A stretch of 33,310 nucleotides of DNA, taken from contig PBSY01000022.1 in NCBI GenBank assembly GCA_002726915.1, positions 77,102 to 110,411 on the forward strand, written 5' to 3'. The notes under the pieces were generated by a model. It did not search any database. It had not been told where the DNA came from and was given only the letters and a program-made list of their open reading frames with translations. Of the stretch, positions 17,562 to 26,534 are shown in pieces. The position numbers and the translations under genes were made by a program. The stretch's first letter is position 1, and every line of letters starts with the position of its first letter. The DNA comes from Verrucomicrobiales bacterium (lineage in GTDB: Bacteria > Verrucomicrobiota > Verrucomicrobiia > Verrucomicrobiales > DEV007).

Positions 17562-17759
17562 AATTAGTCTTTGTTCCAAGGGACTACTTGCTTCAGGATC
17601 AAGTCCATTTGCGATGGTGAGGGTGTCTTCGGTTGAGACGATACTCGCATCGATTAGATCCCGCTGATTGGATGGAGCACATGCTTAAGCCGGAAAGGCA
17701 GCGCACCCCTGAGAAAAGAATTACGGTAAAGTTCGCGCAGACCGATGGTTCACAATCTT

Positions 17760-18692
17760 TTAATTCAGCCGAAAGTTACCGGAGATGAGCTCTTCGGCGA
17801 GGGAGGTTTCTTCAAGCCTTGCGCGTGCTTGCTGAACTTGCGAAGCGGTCATGGAAGGTTGAGGGAGGCGGCAAGGTCCGGTTTGGAATCCGAGTAGTGG
17901 CCAGATGACTTGTTTGACGCAGGCCTGAAATGGCCCCGGTTCGGAGTTGATCAGCTTTACGAGTTGAACGGCCTTCGCCATCCAGGCTTGGGCCTGTTCC
18001 ATATCCCGAGCTTCGTAGGCAGTGATGATTTCTTTCCAGAGGGGAGCGGCGAAGCCATAGCAACTGCCAACCGCGCCCGTGGCTCCAGTAGCGAGGGCAC
18101 CGAGGATCATTTCATCAGATCCGAAGAGAATATCGTAACGCCCGCTATCGAATTGTTGGCAGGCCATCATTTCCGCGAGGAAGAAGTCGCTGAACTTAAT
18201 GCCTGCAAAACTGGGGACGCGATCCTTGACTGCTTTGAGCAGGGCAACGGTATCAAAGGCGACGCCGCTGAGGCGGGGTATGTGATAGTAGTAATAAGGC
18301 AGGTCCGGAGCGGCTCCGGCAACCTCAGCGATGTAGTCGACCAGCAAGTCGAGCGTTGGCGGTTTGAAGTAGGTTGGAGGTAGCGTGGAGATGGCGTCGG
18401 CTCCGATATCAGCGGCGTGGCTGGCAAGTTCACGGGCGGAATCGATTGAGTTGTGACCCACCTGGATCACGGTGGGGACCCTCTGGTTCGTCGCGGTGAA
18501 GTAGGAAGCAGCGACTTTTTTTCGTTCGTCGACAGAAAGGGATTCACCTTCGCCCGTACTGCCGCAAATGTAGAAACCCGAAGCGCCGCGTTCGATCATG
18601 TGATCGGTCATGGCAGGGATGAGTTCAAGATTCACTGCGCCGTTCGAGTGGAAGGGTGTGTAGGTTGCTGCAATGAGTCCCTTGAGTTTCAT
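17760..18692 (-). CDS. nanA: N-acetylneuraminate lyase (DapA/NAL family)
   Basis: A 310-residue class I aldolase of the dihydrodipicolinate synthase/N-acetylneuraminate lyase family. It is expected to cleave sialic acid to N-acetylmannosamine and pyruvate in the cytoplasm. The features favour NAL over DapA: GSTGEG (S45, T46), catalytic tyrosine at the end of the YYYYHIPR run (Y136), Schiff-base lysine in AGIKFSD (K166) and the GSDEM motif (residues 191-195) that contacts sialic acid in known lyases. There is no signal peptide. It is divergent from the GntR regulator across 145 bases and stands before the sialate O-acetylesterase. The neighbouring sialidase and NanM-like domain strongly support the assignment. 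No ManNAc kinase or epimerase gene is in the window. Confidence 0.9.
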   Translation of the reverse strand: MKLKGLIAATYTPFHSNGAVNLELIPAMTDHMIERGASGFYICGSTGEGESLSVDERKKVAASYFTATNQRVPTVIQVGHNSIDSARELASHAADIGADAISTLPPTYFKPPTLDLLVDYIAEVAGAAPDLPYYYYHIPRLSGVAFDTVALLKAVKDRVPSFAGIKFSDFFLAEMMACQQFDSGRYDILFGSDEMILGALATGATGAVGSCYGFAAPLWKEIITAYEARDMEQAQAWMAKAVQLVKLINSEPGPFQACVKQVIWPLLGFQTGPCRLPQPSMTASQVQQARARLEETSLAEELISGNFRLN

Positions 18693-18747
18693 AGTGTGAT
18701 TCGAAGTGACTAGACAGGGTTGGCTCGATGACGTGATTCTGTTGATT

Positions 18748-18757
18748 CAGAATTCTG
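18748..18757. promoter_or_regulatory. 10-bp palindrome CAGAATTCTG in the nanA-gntR gap
   Basis: This perfect palindrome is flanked by another ATTCTG at 18736-18741, which also pairs with CAGAAT at 18748-18753. It lies 56-65 bases upstream of the nanA start, where a promoter or regulator site would be expected. It differs from the palindrome at 18787-18798. Function is a guess. Confidence 0.3.
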
Positions 18758-18773
18758 CTAAAAACCCTTTTCC

Positions 18774-18801
18774 TTGATGTTAGAAAATGTTATAACATAA
18801 T
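18774..18801 (+). promoter_or_regulatory. Predicted gntR-operon promoter with overlapping palindromic operator
   Basis: TTGATG (18774-18779) and CATAAT (18796-18801) are spaced by 16 bases and resemble -35 and -10 boxes; the regulator starts at 18838. The perfect 12-bp palindrome ATGTTATAACAT (18787-18798) fills the spacer and covers half of the -10 box. Short AT-rich palindromes close to their own gene are usual GntR/FCD operators, so bound regulator would block RNA polymerase. The palindrome is directly seen; autorepression is inferred. The same site could act on nanA, divergent 95 bases away. Confidence 0.55.
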
Positions 18802-18837
18802 CGAACGCGCAAGTGTTTTTAAAGAAATTTCAAACGT

Positions 18838-19533
18838 ATGTCGGTTGCCTCTCTCAGCGAAAAAGCGTATCACCATATCCGGAGACAGGTCTTTGCCGGG
18901 GAGTTGTCTCCCGGAGATCGGTTGGTTAATCGTGTTCTCGCTAATGAGCTTGGAACCAGTTTTATTCCGGTTCGAGAAGCGATCAGTCGACTGGCCAGTG
19001 AGGGATTAGTGGAGCAGGTCGCCGGGGCAGGGGCGTTCGTGCGTGTCTTTGACCGTCAGGAAATTTCTGAGATCTACGATGTGAGGGAGTTGTTTGAACC
19101 ACACGCTGCAGGGCAGGCGGCAAGATTCATGACTGACCACGAAGTGGCGGAATTGGAATCGCTTTTGAAGGAATGGGAGGACATAGGTGATACCATTCTG
19201 GCTCGAAAGCGGGGTGCCACAGAATTAGATCTGGATCGCTGGCTTGAACTCAATGAGCGGTTTCACGCGGTGATGATCCAGGCCTCGCGCAACCGGATGC
19301 TCTCGAAGATTACCAAGGATGTGAATGTACTCTCGAAATGCTTCGCTGCCCACCGCGGGTCTCCGCGACTGCTGTCTGAAGATACGGTGAAGTCCACGCT
19401 CAGCTCTCACCGCGAGCTATTTAAATTGCTGGCAGATCGAGATTCGAATCGTGCGGAAGCGTTGGTAAGAGACCAGCTCAAATTCGGGCGTGAGTCTGTT
19501 CTCGCCTTTTTCGATCAGAATAGGAACCGATGA
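18838..19533 (+). CDS. GntR-family transcriptional regulator with FCD domain
   Basis: A 231-residue regulator. Residues 5-70 form the GntR winged helix (SEKAYHHIRRQVFAGELSPG, VREAISRLASEGLVEQ), and the rest is an all-helical FCD ligand domain (YDVRELFEPHAAGQAARFM; LNERFHAVMIQAS with a metal-type His; SSHRELFKLLADRD with a second). The last position that is often His in FCD proteins appears to be Gln in RDQLKFG, so metal binding may differ. The gene is first in the sulfatase-sialidase-transporter operon; its stop overlaps the next start as ATGA (19530-19533). NanR of E. coli is of the same class, so a sialic acid or ManNAc-related effector is reasonable. The effector is inferred from context only. 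Confidence 0.9.
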   Translation: MSVASLSEKAYHHIRRQVFAGELSPGDRLVNRVLANELGTSFIPVREAISRLASEGLVEQVAGAGAFVRVFDRQEISEIYDVRELFEPHAAGQAARFMTDHEVAELESLLKEWEDIGDTILARKRGATELDLDRWLELNERFHAVMIQASRNRMLSKITKDVNVLSKCFAAHRGSPRLLSEDTVKSTLSSHRELFKLLADRDSNRAEALVRDQLKFGRESVLAFFDQNRNR

Positions 19534-20960
19534 AGAAAATTAAACAGAGGGTGAGCTTGCTGGGGTGTTTGGCTGCGTTGAGCCTTTCGGCCGCCATCGG
19601 TTCCGAGCGTCCCAATGTGATCTTGTTCCTCGTTGATGACTTGGGATGGAAAGACCTTGGGTGTCAGGGAAGTGAATATTATGAAACCCCGAACATTGAC
19701 GCGTTAGCGGAGTCGGGGCTTCGCTTCACGGACGCTTACGCAGCTTGCGCGGTTTGCTCGCCGACTCGGGCTGCCATTTTGACGGGCAAATATCCGGCCC
19801 GGCTCATGCTGACCCAATGGCTGCCGTCAGGGCGTTGGAGTGCGACGAAGAACAAGATGAAAGAGGGGCGCTTTCTTCGTTCTCTGCCGCTGGAAGAAGT
19901 GACTTTGGCGGAAGCCCTGCGTGACGAGGGCTACGCTACTTTTCACGTCGGAAAATGGCATCTCGGTGGCGAACCTTTCTCGATGCCGAGACACCATGGT
20001 TTTGATGAAAATGTCGGTGGTGACGACCACGGCGCCCCGGGTAGCTACTTTTACCCTTTTAAGGGAAAATGGACCATTCCGACGACAAAAGAAGCGGTGG
20101 CCAAGCAGGCATTTGAAGGAGGTAAGGAGGGTGACTTTCTCACTGACCTGATGGCGAAAGAAGCTGGCAAGTTGATTATCAGCGCAGGGGATGAGCCCTT
20201 CTTTCTTTATCTTCCCTTTTATGGTGTTCACAGCCCGCTTCAGGGCAAAAAGGACAAGGTCGAACGCTACGCGGCGATACCAAAAGAAGAACGGCAGGGT
20301 GACCCCAAATACGCTGCCATGGTGGAGTCGATTGACGATGCAGTGGGTCATGTCATGGGCGTGGTTGAGGAACGGGGAGAAACGGGAAATACTCTCGTCA
20401 TTTTCACTTCGGATAACGGGGGGCTGGCCAAGGCGACCAATCATAGGCCGCTACGCGCCAACAAAGGTTCTCACTACGAAGGTGGCATTCGGGTGCCTCT
20501 AATCATGGCGGGTGCAGGCATCGGGCTGGATGCACCAGATGGCGTCAACCTGCCGGTCACTTCCTGTGATCTCTATCCGACTATTCTTGCATTGACTCGA
20601 ACACCGATGCGGGAGTCCGATGGATTGAATCTGGCACCCGTGGTTAGTGGGTTGGAGGGAGTGCCATATGCCCGGGAGAATCCTCTTTTCTGGCACTATC
20701 CGCATTACAACCAGCATCCATCGAGTGCTCCGGTGTCGATTATTCGACGGGGAGATTGGAAGTTAATCGAGTTTCTTGAGAGTGGTGAACTGGAGCTCTA
20801 CAACTTGGCAGAAGATATTGGGGAATCTAGGAATCTGGCGAAGGCTCAACCTGAATTGACAGCGGAGTTGTTGACCAAGTTAAAAGAATGGAAAGTAGAT
20901 GCAGGGGCAGAACCGATGCGTCCAAATCTGCAGTACGTAGCGAAGGAGGGAAAGCGATGA
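19530..20960 (+). CDS. Exported type I sulfatase (CSPTR)
   Basis: A 476-residue sulfatase with a signal peptide (basic MKKIKQR, hydrophobic core, cleavage near residue 25). The metal site NVILFLVDDLGWKDLG and the canonical formylglycine motif AVCSPTRAAILTG (C76) are present, followed by FHVGKWHLGG (sulfate-site Lys/His) and FTSDNGGL with the C-terminal metal ligands. It resembles the arylsulfatase A or N-acetylgalactosamine sulfatase branch more than the iduronate type of its neighbours. Start ATG overlaps the stop of the regulator by ATGA, with TAGGAA just upstream, so translation is probably coupled. A formylglycine-generating enzyme or anaerobic maturase is needed but none is in the window. 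Substrate is unknown; the context points to a sulfated sialoglycan. Confidence 0.92.
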   Translation: MKKIKQRVSLLGCLAALSLSAAIGSERPNVILFLVDDLGWKDLGCQGSEYYETPNIDALAESGLRFTDAYAACAVCSPTRAAILTGKYPARLMLTQWLPSGRWSATKNKMKEGRFLRSLPLEEVTLAEALRDEGYATFHVGKWHLGGEPFSMPRHHGFDENVGGDDHGAPGSYFYPFKGKWTIPTTKEAVAKQAFEGGKEGDFLTDLMAKEAGKLIISAGDEPFFLYLPFYGVHSPLQGKKDKVERYAAIPKEERQGDPKYAAMVESIDDAVGHVMGVVEERGETGNTLVIFTSDNGGLAKATNHRPLRANKGSHYEGGIRVPLIMAGAGIGLDAPDGVNLPVTSCDLYPTILALTRTPMRESDGLNLAPVVSGLEGVPYARENPLFWHYPHYNQHPSSAPVSIIRRGDWKLIEFLESGELELYNLAEDIGESRNLAKAQPELTAELLTKLKEWKVDAGAEPMRPNLQYVAKEGKR

Positions 20961-23833
20961 GGTCCTTTCTTTCGGTATTGTGTTTCGCCGGTTTGTCGGC
21001 ACTATTAGGTGCGGCAGAAAGCCCTAACATTCTCCTGATTGTCTCCGAAGATAACGGGCCGGAACTTGGCTGCTACGGCCAGCCTTATGTGCAGACTCCG
21101 GTGCTGGATAAACTGGCTGCGGGTGGTATTCGTTTCGAACGGGCTTATGTGCCCCAGGCGGGTTGCAGCCAGTCACGGGCGGCGCTGATGACAGGCCTTT
21201 ACCCCCATCAGAACGGTCAGATTGGTTTGGCGACGTGGAAGTTTGGTCTCTACGACGGGGCTACACCCAATTTGGTGGGTTCGCTCAAAGGGGCGGGCTA
21301 TCGCACCGGCATTATCGGTAAGCTTCACATTAATCCAAAGGAAGCTTTTCCTTTCGACTTTCGGGCGATCTCCACTTCGAATTTTGCCCGCAAAGATCAT
21401 GATCAGTATTCGGTCAAAGCGAAGGAGTTTATCGAGGCTTCCAATGAGCCGTTTTTCTTGAGCGTGAATTATCCAGATGCGCACCGGCCCTTCATTGCTC
21501 AAGTTGACGGGGTGCCGTCGGAGCCGCTCACAGAGCAGGATGTTACACCGCTGGCGTATTTCGGGCTCGATACTCCTGAGTTGCGTCGCCAGACCGCGGA
21601 CTACCTCAACTGCATGAGTCGTCTCGATGTGCAGGTTGGGGAGTTGCTCGAGGTGTTAAAGGCCTCAGGAAAAGCGAACAATACGCTGATTGTCTACATG
21701 GGGGATCACGGAGCTGATATGTTGCGCGGTAAACGAACCTCGTATGAGGGAGGTGTCAGGGTGCCGTTAATTGTATCCTGGGCAGGGCAGGTTGAACCGG
21801 GCCAGGTACGTCATGAGCTCGTCTCGACCCTCGACTTGATGCCGACCTTTCTCGAGGCCGCAGGGGCGGAGCCGGTCGACGGATTGCCGGGACTTGATCT
21901 CGCTCCCATGTTTGACGGTAGGAAGGTGAAGTGGCGTCCCTATCTTTTCACTGAGTATCACACGCACTCGGCGCACAACTATTATCCGCAACGCACCGTA
22001 CGAGATGATCGCTACAAGTTGATTAGCAATTTGATGCCGGGCGTGGTCAATCCAGGCTACGAATTCACGCGGCGAAAGTTCTTTGAGGAGAAACGCGAGG
22101 TCGTTGCGGTTGCGCCGGAACCAGTAAGGTCTGCTTATGAGCTGATGGAGCAACCTCCGGCCTATGAGCTCTATGACCTCGAGGCTGATCCTTACGAATT
22201 TACTAATCTAGCGGAGAATGAAGAGCACGCGGAAGTGCTCGCCCGATTGCAAGGGGAACTAGAGGACTGGCGCAACGAGACGAATGATCCAATGCGCGAT
22301 CCGGAGAATATTCTTCGGCTCAAGGCGGAGATCGATGCATGTCTCGACGGTGCCGATGCGTCCAAGGCGAAGTTGAACCTGACCTATCCGGAATACTTTT
22401 TCTCTGCCTCCGCTGCCATACCCAGAGGGAACAGGAAGAATGTACTCTTCATTGCGATCGACGATTTGCGTCCGGCCCTGAGATGTTTCGGTGACCCCGT
22501 GGCGATAACACCCCACATCGATACGCTTGCCCGTCGGGGGGTGATTTTCAATCGGGCCTATTGCCAGTTGGCCGTCTGTGCGCCTTCACGGCACTCCCTG
22601 CTGACCGGGCTTCGACCGGATACAATCAAGGTTTGGGATTTAGGAACGCATTTTCGTGAGGCGCTTCCCGAAGCGGTGACCTTACCGCAAGCGTTTAAGG
22701 AGGCGGGATATTCGACTCGGTCGATAGGGAAAATTCTTCACGGAAGCGGAGCGCCTTCTCAGGATCCTCCGTCCTGGTCGGTTGATCCCATACTTGATAC
22801 CAATCGGGAGCCGGAGCTGCGTTATGCCCGAGCTGAGAATCTTAAGGGTTCGGGTTTGAAGCGAAATAGCTCAGAGGCTGCCTCCGTCGAGGATGATTAC
22901 TATATCGACGGACTGATCTGCCGGGAAACGATCACCGCGCTAAAGGAATATGCGGAATCGGGAGAGTCCTTCTTTCTTGCGGTAGGCTTCAAGAAGCCGC
23001 ACTTGCCGTTTTGTGCTCCGCAGCGCTATTGGGAACTCTATGATCGGGAAGCCATTTCGCTGCCTGCTTCGATGGCGCATCCTAGGAAAGCTCCCGAATT
23101 CGCCGTTCGCAGCTGGGGGGAGTTGGAAGGATACCGTGATATCGCGAAAAACGGCTCGCTAACCATGGCTCAGGTGAAAGAGCTACGTCATGGCTACTAC
23201 GCCTGCGTGAGTTACATTGACGCTCAGGTTGGGAGATTGATGGAAACCCTGGAAGCGTCCGGACTCCTAGAAACCACCGTCATCTGCATCTGGGGGGACC
23301 ATGGGTTTCACCTTGGAGAGCAGGGCCTTTGGACCAAGGCCAATAACTACGAGTGGTCGACGCGAGTGCCGCTTCTGATTGCTGACCCTGATCGGGAAGC
23401 GGGAAAGACGGAGGCGCTCGTCGAGTTGGTCGATGTTTACCCAACCTTAGTAGAGCTTTGTGAGCTGCCGATTGGCAGTCAGCTTGAAGGACAGAGCCTC
23501 GTTCCTTTGCTGAAGGATCCTGATCAGCCGTGGGCGGAGTCAGCGATGAGTCAGTATCCCCGAGCAAAACAGGGGAATCGTCACAGTCGCCATGGAGATT
23601 TTATGGGTTACACCATTCGAACACGCGATTACCGCTACGTGGAATGGCGAAACTCTGACACGGGCGATGCCGTGGCGGTGGAGTTTTACGATCATCTCAA
23701 AGATCCTGACGAGACTATGAACGTGGCTCAGAACTCTGATTATCATTCTATTCTCAAGCGGCACGAAGCGCTGCTTTACCTCAGTCTCGAAAAATCCCGT
23801 TCTGCTTCACGAAACCCTTCTTTACCTCAATAA
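20957..23833 (+). CDS. Double-sulfatase fusion (sulfamidase-like + iduronate-2-sulfatase-like)
   Basis: A 958-residue exported protein carrying two full sulfatase domains in one frame. Domain 1 (about 20-470) resembles heparan N-sulfatases: LIVSEDNGPELGCYG, active-site motif GCSQSRAALMTG (C70), IGKLHINP, YMGDHGADMLRGKR and closing YELYDLEADPYEF. Its motif has Gln instead of Pro at the third position. Domain 2 (about 490-940) is iduronate-2-sulfatase-like: FIAIDDLRPAL, canonical VCAPSRHSLLTG (C541), IGKILHGSG, WGDHGFHLGEQG. The signal peptide is MRSFLSVLCFAGLSALLGAA. ATG 20957 is chosen for the strong GGAGGG ribosome site and the ATGA overlap with the gene before. No frameshift or remnant stop is visible at the joint. 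The sialidase follows after 14 bases. Confidence 0.92.
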   Translation: MRSFLSVLCFAGLSALLGAAESPNILLIVSEDNGPELGCYGQPYVQTPVLDKLAAGGIRFERAYVPQAGCSQSRAALMTGLYPHQNGQIGLATWKFGLYDGATPNLVGSLKGAGYRTGIIGKLHINPKEAFPFDFRAISTSNFARKDHDQYSVKAKEFIEASNEPFFLSVNYPDAHRPFIAQVDGVPSEPLTEQDVTPLAYFGLDTPELRRQTADYLNCMSRLDVQVGELLEVLKASGKANNTLIVYMGDHGADMLRGKRTSYEGGVRVPLIVSWAGQVEPGQVRHELVSTLDLMPTFLEAAGAEPVDGLPGLDLAPMFDGRKVKWRPYLFTEYHTHSAHNYYPQRTVRDDRYKLISNLMPGVVNPGYEFTRRKFFEEKREVVAVAPEPVRSAYELMEQPPAYELYDLEADPYEFTNLAENEEHAEVLARLQGELEDWRNETNDPMRDPENILRLKAEIDACLDGADASKAKLNLTYPEYFFSASAAIPRGNRKNVLFIAIDDLRPALRCFGDPVAITPHIDTLARRGVIFNRAYCQLAVCAPSRHSLLTGLRPDTIKVWDLGTHFREALPEAVTLPQAFKEAGYSTRSIGKILHGSGAPSQDPPSWSVDPILDTNREPELRYARAENLKGSGLKRNSSEAASVEDDYYIDGLICRETITALKEYAESGESFFLAVGFKKPHLPFCAPQRYWELYDREAISLPASMAHPRKAPEFAVRSWGELEGYRDIAKNGSLTMAQVKELRHGYYACVSYIDAQVGRLMETLEASGLLETTVICIWGDHGFHLGEQGLWTKANNYEWSTRVPLLIADPDREAGKTEALVELVDVYPTLVELCELPIGSQLEGQSLVPLLKDPDQPWAESAMSQYPRAKQGNRHSRHGDFMGYTIRTRDYRYVEWRNSDTGDAVAVEFYDHLKDPDETMNVAQNSDYHSILKRHEALLYLSLEKSRSASRNPSLPQ

Positions 23834-23847
23834 ATCGCCAACACTTG

Positions 23848-25011
23848 ATGAAACCCTCATTTTACGTCAGTCAATTTATCTCCCTTGCTGGACTCATTCT
23901 CTTGTCCGGTCAAACCAGTCTCTCGGAAAACGCTCAAGAAGCAGGCCTTGATCCGTTTCTCGGTGACCCCGTTGTCGAAATTCAAACAGTCTTTGAGGAT
24001 GAACGATTCCCCAATGTGGTCGTTTCGACGAAAGGCACTGTTCTCGCCACTTTTGGCAGGAAGACCTTGCGTGTTTGCCGGAGCGAAGATGGTGGCAAGA
24101 CCTGGGGCGAACCGATACTGATTGCGGAATCAGGAATTCACGGAGGAGGAACGACGGTGGATGAGAACACCGGGGATATTCTTACGTTTGTGGAGGAGGA
24201 GCATCCACCGGCACGACTGACGGTCTATCGCAGTCAGGATGATGGCAAGACCTGGGTGGTCGACGATGTCACCATCCATCCGGATTCAGAGGGACGCGAT
24301 GTCTCGATGCACATGAATGAGCGTGGTATCACCTTGCGCCATGGAGAGCACAAAGGACGTTTGCTGAGGCCATCGCGTCACTACGGGGAAGGGAATCGTC
24401 CCGAAAGTTTGTTCCCCACTCACTTTACCAACGCCATCTACAGCGATGACGGTGGCGAAAACTGGAAGGCCAGCGATCCATTTCCGCACATGGGGACTGG
24501 TGAGGCCGCTGTGGCAGAGTTGTCAGACGGTCGTATTTATTACAATTCCCGTCGCCACTGGGCGCCCGAAAATGAAAATTCGCGCCGCCGTTGGATTGCA
24601 TGGAGCTACGACGGGGGTGAAACCTGGCAGGATAGCGGTATCTGTGAAGTGCTCCCTGATGGCGCTCAGGACAGAGACTATGGCTGCATGGGGGGATTAG
24701 TCAGATTACCAGTGAAAGGTCGGGATATTCTTTTCTACAGCAACTGCGATAGCGATACTGGTCGAAAGCAGGGCACGATCTGGGGCAGTTTTGATGGCGG
24801 TAAAACTTGGCCGATTAAGCGTCTCATTTATGAAGGTAAATTCGCCTATTCATCCCTTAGCGCAGGTCGCCCGAAAACTGATTCCGAAGGTTGGGTCTAC
24901 CTCCATGTTGAAAGCGAAGGTGGTTCAAAAGTGGCGCGCTTCAATCTGAGTTGGCTGCTGGAAGGAGAATTGACGGGAGATGGTAAAGTCCCGAGTGACC
25001 TTGCTCAATGA
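23848..25011 (+). CDS. Exported exo-alpha-sialidase (BNR/Asp-box, GH33-like)
   Basis: A 387-residue predicted sialidase that would release terminal sialic acid from glycans. After the signal peptide (hydrophobic core about 11-22) there are five Asp boxes: SEDGGKTW (79), SQDDGKTW (129), SDDGGENW (199), SYDGGETW (253), SFDGGKTW (314), one per propeller blade. ERFPN (R53) fits the FRIP-type arginine site, R235 in YNSRRHW another arginine of the triad, E219 near TGEAAVAEL the helper glutamate, and Y334 in FAYSSL the nucleophile; these assignments are by eye. ATG 23848 is preferred to the TTG just before. The downstream sulfatase start overlaps its stop (ATGA). BNR proteins without sialidase activity exist in these bacteria, but neighbours with lyase, mutarotase and esterase homology support the call. 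Confidence 0.85.
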   Translation: MKPSFYVSQFISLAGLILLSGQTSLSENAQEAGLDPFLGDPVVEIQTVFEDERFPNVVVSTKGTVLATFGRKTLRVCRSEDGGKTWGEPILIAESGIHGGGTTVDENTGDILTFVEEEHPPARLTVYRSQDDGKTWVVDDVTIHPDSEGRDVSMHMNERGITLRHGEHKGRLLRPSRHYGEGNRPESLFPTHFTNAIYSDDGGENWKASDPFPHMGTGEAAVAELSDGRIYYNSRRHWAPENENSRRRWIAWSYDGGETWQDSGICEVLPDGAQDRDYGCMGGLVRLPVKGRDILFYSNCDSDTGRKQGTIWGSFDGGKTWPIKRLIYEGKFAYSSLSAGRPKTDSEGWVYLHVESEGGSKVARFNLSWLLEGELTGDGKVPSDLAQ

Positions 25012-26534
25012 AGCGATTCGGACTCATCCTGGTCGGACTGGTCAACTTGTTGGGAACGTCGCTTCGTGGCGAAGCGGAGCGACCCAATGTGCTCTTCCTG
25101 GCGGTTGATGACATGAAAGATTGGGTGAACTGCCTTGGTGGCTATGAGGGCACGGTTAAAACGCCGAATATTGATCGTCTCGCGGCCAGGGGAACTCTTT
25201 TTACAAACGCTCACTGTCCCTCACCCAAGTGTGCGCCGTCACGCGCGGCCATTATGACAGGGTTGATGCCCTCGACCAGCGGACTCTACGATAATGGACA
25301 CTGGTGGTATGCCAATTTCCCTGAGGTAACCACCATTCCTGTGCACTTTCAGAAACACGGTTACCAAGTAGTCGGGGCGGGGAAGATCTTTCATCATACC
25401 GCGGGTAATCATCCTCCGAACCAATGGCATGACTTTCAGAAACTACTCTTCCGAGACGATCCATGGTTTCGAGGAGTAAAGCTGAACTACCCGTGGTCAG
25501 ATCATGGTCCGTATCCGGAAGGATTTCCGTTCAGCGGTGTCGAAGGGCTCGGGCATGAAAACGACTGGGGATCGTTGGGCTACGAAGAAATTCAATACGA
25601 TGATTCCAAGTCGGCGACCTATGCGGTGGAGTTTCTCAAACAAGAGCATGATGAGCCATTCTTTCTGGCCTGTGGCTTGTTTCGACCGCATTTGCCGTGG
25701 TATGTGCCGAAGGATTACTTTGATTACTACCCTTCTGATAAAATCGTAATGCCAAAGGTGAGAAAGGATGATCTCGAAGATGTGCCCGACGCTGGAAAGG
25801 CATTTGCCAAAGCACGGGAAAAAGACTTCGAGTCAATTCTCGAGGCAGGCAAGTATCGGGAGGCGGTGCGGGCTTATCTGGCCAGCATCACCTATGCCGA
25901 TGCGCAGTTGGGGCGTGTTCTAGCGGCGCTGGACGTGAGTGGGCAGGCTGGCAACACTGTGGTGGTGCTGTGGTCGGACCACGGCTGGCATCTTGGAGAG
26001 AAGGGCCACTGGCACAAAACCACATTATGGGAAGAAGCCACACGTGTTCCCTTAATTATTTCGGCTCCTGGCTATGAGCCGGCTCGTTGTTCCCGTCCGG
26101 TTAGTCTGATCGATCTCTATCCGACATTGGACGAATTATGCGGCCTGCAGCCTGATCAAGCTTATGATGGTCAGAGCCTAGTACCGTTGTTAGAATCCCC
26201 TGAAGCAACCCTCGATCGCATCGGGGTCACGATTGAATACAAGCTTGGAAATGTTGCGCTTCGCACAGACCGGTTTCGCTACATTCGCTACGCCGATGGT
26301 AGTGAGGAATTTTATGATCACGAAACTGATCCTTATGAGTGGAAAAATTTGGTAAACGATAATGACTTGATGGAAATAAATATTATACGGGAGCGCTTGG
26401 CGACGCAGGAGTGGGCAGAGTCAGTCTCTAAGAAAGGGGAATTCGATTTTGATCCTGACACTTTCACTTGGAAGGAAAAATCAACAGGTCGAGTTATCGA
26501 TGGCAAGGCTCCTGTAATCCGGTCACTGAGATGA
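25008..26534 (+). CDS. Exported iduronate-2-sulfatase-like sulfatase (CAPSR)
   Basis: A 508-residue sulfatase with signal peptide (MKRFGLILVGLVNLLGTSL). Diagnostic stretches are NVLFLAVDDMKDWVN (metal Asp pair), KCAPSRAAIMTG (canonical formylglycine motif, C75), VGAGKIFHHTAG, FFLACGLFRPHLPW and VVLWSDHGWHLGEKGHW, the set typical of iduronate-2-sulfatase relatives. The first codon overlaps the stop of the sialidase as ATGA (25008-25011), and its own stop overlaps the next gene in the same way. The next gene is a close relative, so this is probably a tandem duplication with divergence. Ribosome site is weak, consistent with coupled translation. Whether it acts on uronate, hexosamine or sialate sulfate cannot be read from sequence. 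Confidence 0.92.
   Translation: MKRFGLILVGLVNLLGTSLRGEAERPNVLFLAVDDMKDWVNCLGGYEGTVKTPNIDRLAARGTLFTNAHCPSPKCAPSRAAIMTGLMPSTSGLYDNGHWWYANFPEVTTIPVHFQKHGYQVVGAGKIFHHTAGNHPPNQWHDFQKLLFRDDPWFRGVKLNYPWSDHGPYPEGFPFSGVEGLGHENDWGSLGYEEIQYDDSKSATYAVEFLKQEHDEPFFLACGLFRPHLPWYVPKDYFDYYPSDKIVMPKVRKDDLEDVPDAGKAFAKAREKDFESILEAGKYREAVRAYLASITYADAQLGRVLAALDVSGQAGNTVVVLWSDHGWHLGEKGHWHKTTLWEEATRVPLIISAPGYEPARCSRPVSLIDLYPTLDELCGLQPDQAYDGQSLVPLLESPEATLDRIGVTIEYKLGNVALRTDRFRYIRYADGSEEFYDHETDPYEWKNLVNDNDLMEINIIRERLATQEWAESVSKKGEFDFDPDTFTWKEKSTGRVIDGKAPVIRSLR

Noticed and set aside
17438-17620. Short plus-strand frame upstream of the sialate esterase
   Set aside because: Most of it is antisense to the esterase start and the product shows no recognisable feature.
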